Shown here in pieces: positions 7,216-13,760 of a stretch of DNA of 17,102 nt. The stretch is from Candidatus Pelagibacter sp. (GTDB taxonomy: Bacteria; Pseudomonadota; Alphaproteobacteria; Pelagibacterales; Pelagibacteraceae). Made by a program: the position numbers and the translations under genes. The notes beneath the pieces are model-generated. The model saw nothing but the letters and a program-made list of their open reading frames with translations. It was not told where the DNA came from and did no database searches. Numbering within the stretch: position 1 is the stretch's first letter; the number at the start of each line of letters is the position of its first letter. The stretch is from contig PAFP01000055.1 of assembly GCA_002704185.1 (NCBI GenBank), positions 1 through 17,102 on the forward strand, read 5' to 3'.

Positions 7216-8440
7216 AAAAAAAGTTCCTCTAATTGACCAACATGACAAAAACGGATTTTATGGTGGTAAATTTGGAGGAAATTATGTAGCTGAGACTCTA
7301 AAAAAACCAATTGAAGATTTAACAAAATTATTTGAAAAATGCAGGTATGAAAAAAGTTTTATTAAACAGAGAGATAATTTATATAAAAATTATGTAGGAA
7401 CTCCCACTCGATTTATAAAATTACAAAATCTTACAGATCATTTAGGTGGCGCCCAAATATATGCAAAAATGGTTTCAGATGCAAACGGCGGAGCTCACAA
7501 AATTTATAACGCAATTACTCATGCAATGCTTTGCAAAAGAGCAAACAAAAAATATTTATGTACGGATACAGGTGCAGGCTACAATGGAAAGATGTTTTCT
7601 ATGGTTGCTAAAAAATTTGGCCTGGGTCTTAAAGTATTCATGGGTACACGTGACATCAAAAGGCAAAAACCAAATTGTGATGCAATGAGAAGTAATGGAG
7701 CTGAAATAATCCCAGTAGACTCTGGAAGTAAAACATTGGTTGATGCTGTAAGTGAGTGTATCAGATATTGGGTAGCTAATTGTGATAAAACACATATGGG
7801 AATTGGTAGTCTGGTTGGCCCGAACGTCTTCGTAAAAATATGTGGGTGGAGTACAGCACAAATTTCTAGAGAGTTAAAATTTCAGTTAAATGATGAGTTT
7901 GGACAAATTCCAAAAAAACTAAAATTAATTAATTGTGTGGGCGGTGGATCTAGCGCCTATGGCTTTTGGAGCGAATTTATTGATTATGAAAAGAGCAATG
8001 TAGAGCTAATAGGTGTCGAAGCTGGAGGATCTGCAAAAAGTAAATTACACGCAGCACCTTTGAGTAAAAACTCCAAGATAGGTATTTTGCATGGTGCCGC
8101 TGCCTATTGTGTTCAGAATTCAGAAGGGCAAATTGATGAAACAGAAAGTTGTAGTTCTGGACTTGACTATCCGTCTTGTTCTCCCATCCACTGTTTTTTA
8201 AAAGATACAAAAAGAGCAAGATACACATATGCTACAGATGAAGAAGCTTTTAATGCCTATAAATTAGTTACAGAGCTAGAGGATATATCTCCCAGCTTAG
8301 AACCGGCTCATGCCTTTGCAGAAGTAATTAAAATGGCACCAAAATTAAATGATGATCATGTTTGCATAATAAATAGTTGTGGGGACAGTCTAAAAGATAA
8401 AGATATAATAAAAAAACATTTGGGAAGTTATAATAGATGA
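7205..8440 (+). CDS. trpB: Tryptophan synthase beta subunit homologue with remodelled active site
   Basis: The 411-residue fold-type II PLP protein sits between trpF and trpA, the standard order. Kept: 'YGGKFGGNYV' start, GGAHK with Schiff-base K99, TGAG carboxylate loop (122-125), R153-Q154, 'CVGGGS' phosphate cup, D321 in 'GLDYP', E366 (E. coli E350). Changed relative to Salmonella/E. coli numbering: E109 to D121, Q114-H115 to Y126-N127, N236 to S250, S377 to C392, K167 to V179, the 'KREDL' motif before the lysine to 'KMVSD', and 'GPHPYP' to 'GPNVFV'. These positions are close to invariant in TrpB. The frame is unbroken and of normal length, with indels mainly at the ends. TrpB normally joins indole and serine; whether this one does is open. 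Confidence 0.85.
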   Translation: MKVKKKVPLIDQHDKNGFYGGKFGGNYVAETLKKPIEDLTKLFEKCRYEKSFIKQRDNLYKNYVGTPTRFIKLQNLTDHLGGAQIYAKMVSDANGGAHKIYNAITHAMLCKRANKKYLCTDTGAGYNGKMFSMVAKKFGLGLKVFMGTRDIKRQKPNCDAMRSNGAEIIPVDSGSKTLVDAVSECIRYWVANCDKTHMGIGSLVGPNVFVKICGWSTAQISRELKFQLNDEFGQIPKKLKLINCVGGGSSAYGFWSEFIDYEKSNVELIGVEAGGSAKSKLHAAPLSKNSKIGILHGAAAYCVQNSEGQIDETESCSSGLDYPSCSPIHCFLKDTKRARYTYATDEEAFNAYKLVTELEDISPSLEPAHAFAEVIKMAPKLNDDHVCIINSCGDSLKDKDIIKKHLGSYNR

Positions 8441-9237
8441 ACAGAGAAATATCTTTAGCTTTTAGAAAATGCAAAAATGAAAAGAGACCTGCCCTTTTGA
8501 CTTATATAGTCGCTGGAGACTATAATAAAAAGAAGTCTTCACAAATTTTAAATTCAATTTCCGAGCATGCCGATATTATCGAATACGGTATGCCTTTTAA
8601 CGCAGCAACAGCAGATGGTCCACAAATACAAAATAGCTCCTATAGAGCTTTAAAGGGTGGTATTAAATTAAAAGATATTTTTAGAATCATTAAAAATTAT
8701 AAAAAAAATAAACTTTCAAAGCCCTGTATATTAATGGGTTACTATCAAACAGTATTTAATTTTGGTGAAAAAAATTTTATTCGTGAATGCAAAAGAAGCA
8801 AAGTGAGCGGGTGTATTATTGTTGACTTGCCATGGCCTGAAAATAAGAATTTTTCAAAATTATGCAAAAAAAATAACATAACTTTCGTACAGTTGATCTC
8901 TCCTACAACAACATTGAAGAGGATGAGAGAAATCATCAAGAACTCTGATGAGCTAAATTATTTTATTAGTATGCTATCTACAACAGGAGGGAAGCTTAAA
9001 AGTTCCGCTGGTAGCATTTTAAAACAATATCAAAAGGTAAAAAAAATCAATCCATCAAAAAAATTGGTAATTGGTTTTGGAATTACTAGAAAAACCATTA
9101 AATCCCTAAAAAATAGCGATGGTTTAGTGGTTGGAAGTGAGTTGTGCAAAGGGATTTCAGATGCATTGAAAAAACGTCAAAATCCTATTAAGAAATTAAA
9201 TAAGATGGTAAAAGAATTAAAAACACAAATAAGATAA
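8437..9237 (+). CDS. trpA: Tryptophan synthase alpha subunit
   Basis: The 266-residue TIM barrel keeps both catalytic acids of TrpA, E49 and D60, at exactly the Salmonella positions, plus T183 in the loop-6 region, 'LMGYYQTVFNFG', 'IIVDLPWPE', 'ISPTTT' and 'GFGIT'. Its role is to release indole and glyceraldehyde-3-phosphate from indole-3-glycerol phosphate and pass indole to TrpB. Loop 2, which normally reads 'PFSDPLADGP' (or TDP), reads 'PFNAATADGP': D56 and P57 are both Ala. D56 is the known partner of beta K167, which is also missing in the TrpB encoded next door. It overlaps trpB by ATGA and ends 3 bases before accD. Confidence 0.92.
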   Translation: MNREISLAFRKCKNEKRPALLTYIVAGDYNKKKSSQILNSISEHADIIEYGMPFNAATADGPQIQNSSYRALKGGIKLKDIFRIIKNYKKNKLSKPCILMGYYQTVFNFGEKNFIRECKRSKVSGCIIVDLPWPENKNFSKLCKKNNITFVQLISPTTTLKRMREIIKNSDELNYFISMLSTTGGKLKSSAGSILKQYQKVKKINPSKKLVIGFGITRKTIKSLKNSDGLVVGSELCKGISDALKKRQNPIKKLNKMVKELKTQIR

Positions 9238-9240
9238 ATT

Positions 9241-10182
9241 ATGAATTGGATAAAAAATATTAGTAAGAAAATAAAGCCTAAGATTTCAAATTTATTTAAG
9301 AAGAAATCTTTAGCTCCAGATGATTTTTGGGCAAGTTGTCCTTCCTGTTCAAGTGTAATTGATAGAAATGATATAAAAAATAATTATTATTGCTGTACAA
9401 AATGTAATGAACCACAACAGATCTTTCCTCGTCAAAGATTTGAAATGTTATTTGATAATGGAGAATATACAGAGTTAAAAACTCCTAAAACATCTTCGGA
9501 TCCTTTAAAATGGTCTGATACTAAAAAATACTCAGATAAAGTTAAAGAGGCTAGAAAAAAATTTGATCAAGATAATGCTGCAGTAGTTGCTTCAGGAAAT
9601 ATTAATTCATTGCCTGTGGTATCTTATTGTTTAAACCAAAAATTTTTAGGAGGTTCAGTGGGACTCGAAGAAGGAGCAGCTTTTGTTTTTGCATGTAAAG
9701 AAGCTATTAGAACAAGGTCTTCGCTTATTGCTTTTCCTTCGACAGGTGGACAAAAAATGCAACACTCAATTTTTGGATTAATGATGATGCCGCAATCTAT
9801 TATTGCTTTACAGGAATTAGAAAAAGAAAAACTACCAGTTATTATCATGGCAGTAAGTCCAGTTAGTGGTGGGGTTACAGCTAGTTGGGTTTACGGACCG
9901 TCAGTATTCTTATTTGCCGAAAGTGAAAGTACTAAAATTATGTTTGCTGGTCCTAGAGTGATAGAGAAAACAATTTCTGAACAACTACCTCCAGATTTTC
10001 AAACCGCAGGTCTTCTATTAAAAAAAGGTTTTGTCGATCGTATAATTCCAAGAAAAAAACATAGAGAAGAATTCAGTAATTTGATATCTATCCTTCTTCA
10101 TAAACAAATTAATAAAGAAGATAACTTATCAGATGCACAGCAACAAAACCCAGTTCATACTAAATCAACTTTATCAGCTTAA
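9241..10182 (+). CDS. accD: Acetyl-CoA carboxylase carboxyltransferase beta subunit (divergent active-site loop)
   Basis: The 313-residue protein has the AccD layout: N-terminal 'MNWIKNI', zinc ribbon C33-x2-C36 and C52-x2-C55, then the crotonase-like domain with GGSVG (137-141), GGVTAS (210-215) and 'FAGPRVIEKTI' (235-245). It should transfer carboxyl from biotin to acetyl-CoA together with AccA to make malonyl-CoA. The usual oxyanion-loop motif 'SGGARMQEG' reads 'TGGQKMQHS' (168-176) and 'LTDPTTGGVTASFAMLGD' has become 'AVSPVSGGVTASWVYGPS'. These are strongly conserved positions in AccD. The position between trpA and folC is the standard alphaproteobacterial one. It overlaps folC by 50 bases. 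Identity is secure; catalytic equivalence to normal AccD is uncertain. Confidence 0.9.
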   Translation: MNWIKNISKKIKPKISNLFKKKSLAPDDFWASCPSCSSVIDRNDIKNNYYCCTKCNEPQQIFPRQRFEMLFDNGEYTELKTPKTSSDPLKWSDTKKYSDKVKEARKKFDQDNAAVVASGNINSLPVVSYCLNQKFLGGSVGLEEGAAFVFACKEAIRTRSSLIAFPSTGGQKMQHSIFGLMMMPQSIIALQELEKEKLPVIIMAVSPVSGGVTASWVYGPSVFLFAESESTKIMFAGPRVIEKTISEQLPPDFQTAGLLLKKGFVDRIIPRKKHREEFSNLISILLHKQINKEDNLSDAQQQNPVHTKSTLSA

Positions 10183-11416
10183 TCCGCCTGGAAGAATAGA
10201 GCTTACATTAGATAGAATAAAAAGATTACTCAACGATTTGGGTAATCCAGAACAAAAATTAAAAAATGTTGTTATTGTTGGCGGCACTAATGGTAAAGGA
10301 TCTACTATTGAATTTATAAGATCTATTTTAGTTGAAAACAATTATTCTGTTAATGTTTATACAAGTCCACACATTCTATCATTTAATGAAAGATTTAATT
10401 TAAAGGGAAAATTATTAAGTGATAAACAATTTGAAGAATATGTCATAAAAATTGATAAAATTAATAATGGTAAAGATATAACGTTTTATGAGTATATTTC
10501 AGCTATGGCATTTCTAGCCTTTAGTGAAAATTCAGCTGAATTTAATATTATTGAGGTTGGTCTTGGAGGAGTTGGTGATTGCGCGGCAGTTTTTCAAAAG
10601 CCCGTAGGTCAAATATTAACACCAATATCTCTAGATCACTTAGACTATCTTGGTCCTAAAATAGAAGATATAGTTAAAAATAAAACGGGTATTATAAAAG
10701 ACTATACTAATTTAGTTATTTCAAGACAGAAAAGAAATATTCAAAATCTTATAGATAAAGAAATTGAAAAAAGAAAAATAAAAAAGTTTATTCTAGGTGA
10801 AGACTTTCAAGTAACAAAAGAAAATAATCGAATGATTTTTCAAGATGATCAAGGCTTACAAGATCTAGATTTACCCAAAATGTGTGGTAGCTTTCAATTA
10901 GATAATGCTTCAATTGCTTTAATGATGTTAAAATCATTAAATGTTAAATTAGATAACTCATTAACAAATAAAGGTATAATTAATGCGAATCTTAATGGAC
11001 GTATTCAAATTATTAATAATGGAGTTTTAAGAAATCATGTTCATGATGAAAACACACTTATATTGGACGGATCTCATAATGAAGATTCTGGCAAAGAACT
11101 TGCAAATTTCCTCGAAAAAATTAAAGGGAAAAAAAGAATATTTATGATTTTTAATATGCTAAAATCAAAAAATATAGAAAATTATTTAAAACATTTTTCC
11201 ACTCTTGTAGATGAAGTCAAAGTCATCAAATTTGAAGAAGGTTTTTATGAAATAAAAGATGCTATGAGTAAAGTAAGTAGTTTGGGTATACATGTAAATC
11301 CATCAAAAAACGTCTCTTCGGCTTTATCTCAATTAGCAATACAAGATCCTAATTCAATAATTGTAATTTCGGGTAGTTTTAGACTAGTGGGTAAAGCATT
11401 AGAATTAAATAAATGA
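10133..11416 (+). CDS. folC: Folylpolyglutamate/dihydrofolate synthase (divergent)
   Basis: The 427-residue Mur-ligase-type enzyme has P-loop GTNGKGS (51-57), 'TSPHILSFNERF', 'SLDH' (D168/H169), K184 at the carbamylated-lysine position and 'LDGSHN' (301-306). It adds glutamate to dihydropteroate/folates using ATP. The start at 10133 lies 50 bases inside accD; it is needed to include the family's N-terminal 'ILNQLYQLNPPGRIELTLDR' segment. Deviations: the motif GGRLDATN reads 'GGVGDCAA' (145-152), 'EKAGI' reads 'NKTGI' (183-187), the normally conserved His of 'GRHQxxNA' is Phe, and 'DGAHN' is 'DGSHN'. It ends by overlapping the next gene by ATGA. Confidence 0.9.
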   Translation: MHSNKTQFILNQLYQLNPPGRIELTLDRIKRLLNDLGNPEQKLKNVVIVGGTNGKGSTIEFIRSILVENNYSVNVYTSPHILSFNERFNLKGKLLSDKQFEEYVIKIDKINNGKDITFYEYISAMAFLAFSENSAEFNIIEVGLGGVGDCAAVFQKPVGQILTPISLDHLDYLGPKIEDIVKNKTGIIKDYTNLVISRQKRNIQNLIDKEIEKRKIKKFILGEDFQVTKENNRMIFQDDQGLQDLDLPKMCGSFQLDNASIALMMLKSLNVKLDNSLTNKGIINANLNGRIQIINNGVLRNHVHDENTLILDGSHNEDSGKELANFLEKIKGKKRIFMIFNMLKSKNIENYLKHFSTLVDEVKVIKFEEGFYEIKDAMSKVSSLGIHVNPSKNVSSALSQLAIQDPNSIIVISGSFRLVGKALELNK

Positions 11417-11955
11417 GAAAAATAATAATAATTTTTTGTGTTTTTCTATCCTTTGAGGGAAGAACTAATGAAAAAGTTATTAATTTACTAAAAGAAGAGG
11501 GAAAAGTAATATTTATTAGACACTCTTTAGCTCCTGGAGGTGGAGACCCAGAAAATTTTAATCTTAAAGATTGCACAACTCAAAGAAACTTAAGTAATGC
11601 AGGTATTAAGCAATCAAAGATTATTGGAAGTTTTTTTAAAAAAAATAATATTAAAATATCAAGAGTTTTATCTAGTCAATGGTGTAGGTGTAAGGATACT
11701 GCGTTTTATGCGTTTAATAAATATGATGAGTTCTTTGCTTTAAATTCAACATTCCAATCTAAATTTTCTGGTAATTCAAAAAAACAATCTAAAGCTTTAA
11801 AAAATTATATTAATCAGTGGGATGGGAAAGGTAATATTGTACTTATAACACATTACGTTATTATTTTAAAACACACAGATTACGCTCCAAGTTCCGGAGA
11901 GATAGTGGTAACTGACCAGAATTTTAAATTATTATCAACTTTAAGAACTAATTAA
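11413..11955 (+). CDS. Secreted histidine phosphatase family protein
   Basis: The 180-residue protein begins with a hydrophobic signal-like segment (about residues 3-14), predicting export to the periplasm, although no clean cleavage site is obvious. The phosphohistidine-acceptor motif reads 'FIRHSLAPGGGDP' (R36, H37), with R92 in 'SSQWCRCKDTA' and H147 in 'ITHYV' completing the histidine phosphatase pocket. The RHG glycine is Ser here, as is usual for this 'RHALAPGxGDP' subgroup. The subgroup's substrate is not known to me. It starts inside the folC stop (ATGA) and ends immediately before the convergent trxA with no spacer and no visible terminator, so both transcripts must read past each other's 3' end or terminate inside coding sequence. 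Confidence 0.85.
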   Translation: MRKIIIIFCVFLSFEGRTNEKVINLLKEEGKVIFIRHSLAPGGGDPENFNLKDCTTQRNLSNAGIKQSKIIGSFFKKNNIKISRVLSSQWCRCKDTAFYAFNKYDEFFALNSTFQSKFSGNSKKQSKALKNYINQWDGKGNIVLITHYVIILKHTDYAPSSGEIVVTDQNFKLLSTLRTN

Positions 11956-12279
11956 CTACTTTAATTTAGATTCTAACCATTCTTTTATTGAACTTTTATT
12001 GGCTGCCCCAACTTTTTGATCAATTACTTCTCCATTATGAAAAAGTAAAAGGAATGGAATTCCGCGCACTCCATATTTAGTACCTGTCTGTAGTTCGGAA
12101 TCAATATTTATTTTCCCGATTGTAAGTCTGTTTGACATTTCGTTAGAAAGTTCTTCAAGCACAGGTGAAATCATCTTGCAAGGTGCACACCATGGTGCCC
12201 AAAAGTCGAGCAAGAAAAATTTGTCTGCTTTTAAAACTGTATTTTCAAAATTATCGTCAGTTATTTCTACTGTTGCCAT
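11956..12279 (-). CDS. trxA: Thioredoxin
   Basis: A single-domain, 107-residue cytoplasmic thioredoxin. The active site is 'WCAPCK' (C31, C34) rather than the usual WCGPCK, within 'LLDFWAPWCAPCKMI'; the cis-proline is P75 in 'RGIPFLLLF', where the residue after Pro is Phe instead of Thr. 'KINIDSELQTGTKYGVRG' matches the family. It reduces protein disulfides using NADPH via thioredoxin reductase. Its location near folC is typical of Alphaproteobacteria, although there folC and trxA often point the same way with addAB nearby; here trxA is convergent and follows sbcB by 56 bases. It has one of the few strong Shine-Dalgarno sequences in the window. Confidence 0.95.
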   Translation of the reverse strand: MATVEITDDNFENTVLKADKFFLLDFWAPWCAPCKMISPVLEELSNEMSNRLTIGKINIDSELQTGTKYGVRGIPFLLLFHNGEVIDQKVGAANKSSIKEWLESKLK

Positions 12280-12285
12280 TTAAAA

Positions 12286-12291
12286 CTCCTT
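12286..12291 (-). promoter_or_regulatory. Strong ribosome binding site of trxA
   Basis: The minus strand reads AAGGAG here, 6 bases before the trxA ATG. It is a near-perfect Shine-Dalgarno sequence and stands out because almost all plus-strand genes in the window lack one. It fixes the trxA start and suggests strong independent translation. Confidence 0.8.
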
Positions 12292-12315
12292 AAATTTAAA
12301 AAATTGAAAGTTAAG

Positions 12316-12331
12316 CATTAATCAATTAATG
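12316..12331. repeat. Short palindrome between sbcB and trxA
   Basis: CATTAATCAATTAATG is a perfect 7-bp inverted repeat with a 2-base centre, lying between the sbcB stop and the trxA ribosome binding site. It could be a protein-binding site or a weak hairpin, but AT-only arms of this size occur by chance in such DNA. No function is claimed. Confidence 0.3.
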
Positions 12332-12335
12332 TCAA

Positions 12336-13757
12336 CTACGCATCTAACAATTTTTTTTCAATCTGCATTAGAAAATTATTTAATTCTTCAAGCAATTTTA
12401 AACTTTCTACATCGTTTTCGTCATCATACTTTGATCTTAAATTATCAATTTCATTATAAGCTTTAGGTAATGTGTTAAACTTTTCATCACTTTTGCTTAA
12501 AAGTCTTTGCGCATTTTTTCTTTTAATTTCGGAAAATATTTCTTTTGGTAAAACATTTGGTGCCTCATTAAAAATTATTTTTTTTGCGAAGTAATTATAT
12601 CTCTGATCCTTAAATTTATCTGAAATATACAATTTATCTTTCCATTCAGCTTTATTGAATTCAGCCATTACCATCTTATCTTTATCGCTTGAAAACCCCC
12701 CTTTATAAATTGACTCCTCTGCTTCAAGATCAAGTTGTGAGTCCATATCCTCTTTTTCTTGCGCTTCATCTAACAGAATTCTTGATACTTTTTTCTTGAA
12801 CTCTTCATTGTTACGAATAATTTCAGCTCGTTTATATAATTTTTCACAACCTATACTTCTGTAAGTATCAAAGTTTTTACTGTATTTTGGATTCATTATA
12901 ATTGGATGCTTATTGTCTTTTACTGATCTAATAATCTTTGGGCTTTTTTTCATCTCTTCTTTTAATGCCTCAACTGAAAGATCGACATAATCGGAAGGAT
13001 CATTCTTTAAATCAAAGCATTGTGGCCAATTATATTTTGGGTGTTTGCAAATCAATGTTACCACAAATGGTCTTGATTTGCCGTAAAAGTACTCATTAAA
13101 ACAAAATAATTTCTCACTTTCTACAATTTGATTAACTTCAATTCTTGAAGTAGTCATCAGACTTGCTTTCCAAACGCTTGGTGCATTTTTCGAAATTAAT
13201 TTTGCAATATTTATGGTCGCCCAAACATCTCCTATAGCATCATGGGCATTGCTATGTTCAATACCATTCATAGGAGCTAATTGATCAAGCTTAAATACTG
13301 CATTTCCTTTTTCACTTGTAGGAGTCTTGATGCATTCTGGGTAATATAAATGTGCTGATCTAACTAATCCTAGTATATCAGCTCTTTTGTTTCCATTCAT
13401 TTGCGTGAGATAGGGGTCTCTTAAATTTTTAAACAAAGTTTTTCTCAAAAATTCCTCGTCAAATGAAAGCGAATTGTAGCCAATAAAAATTGCGGGAGAC
13501 CACTTCTGAAAAACTTCATGCATTTGATTAACTAAACCATAATGTGATAGATTAGTTTTAGCTAGTTGATCTGGCTTGGTTTTATTAACTAATAATGCTG
13601 TGGGTTCAGGTATTACATCCTGATTTAGAGAGCATCTCGCTTCAAACCTATCAAGTTCTTGAAAATCATCATTAACAAGTATTGCACCACACTGAAGGAT
13701 TTGATCCCAAGTGGATGATCGCCCAGTAGTTTCAAAATCATAAAATACGTAATTCAT
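12336..13757 (-). CDS. sbcB: Exodeoxyribonuclease I
   Basis: The 473-residue protein has a DEDDh 3'-5' exonuclease domain: D7 and E9 in 'YDFETTG', D100 in 'GYNSLSFDEEF', H172 and D177 in 'NAHDAIGDVWATI', spaced as in E. coli ExoI. 'FKLDQLAPMNGIEHSNAHDA' is diagnostic of ExoI rather than of DnaQ or RNase T. The C-terminal ExoI SH3-like and helical regions follow. It degrades single-stranded DNA from 3' ends in recombination and mismatch repair. It lies 3 bases downstream of rmuC, forming a DNA-maintenance operon with it, and is followed by trxA. Length is close to E. coli ExoI (475). SbcB is not common in Alphaproteobacteria, where addAB often occupies the neighbourhood of trxA. Confidence 0.95.
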   Translation of the reverse strand: MNYVFYDFETTGRSSTWDQILQCGAILVNDDFQELDRFEARCSLNQDVIPEPTALLVNKTKPDQLAKTNLSHYGLVNQMHEVFQKWSPAIFIGYNSLSFDEEFLRKTLFKNLRDPYLTQMNGNKRADILGLVRSAHLYYPECIKTPTSEKGNAVFKLDQLAPMNGIEHSNAHDAIGDVWATINIAKLISKNAPSVWKASLMTTSRIEVNQIVESEKLFCFNEYFYGKSRPFVVTLICKHPKYNWPQCFDLKNDPSDYVDLSVEALKEEMKKSPKIIRSVKDNKHPIIMNPKYSKNFDTYRSIGCEKLYKRAEIIRNNEEFKKKVSRILLDEAQEKEDMDSQLDLEAEESIYKGGFSSDKDKMVMAEFNKAEWKDKLYISDKFKDQRYNYFAKKIIFNEAPNVLPKEIFSEIKRKNAQRLLSKSDEKFNTLPKAYNEIDNLRSKYDDENDVESLKLLEELNNFLMQIEKKLLDA

Positions 13758-13760
13758 AAT

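Noticed and set aside
7556..7861. Minus-strand open frame opposite trpB
   Set aside because: Shadow of the conserved trpB frame with no start signal or recognisable motif.
7205..8440. trpB as a decaying pseudogene
   Set aside because: No stops or frameshifts in 1.2 kb, normal length, overlapping starts with both neighbours, and the PLP-binding lysine and glycine cup are kept, so an altered but working protein is more likely.
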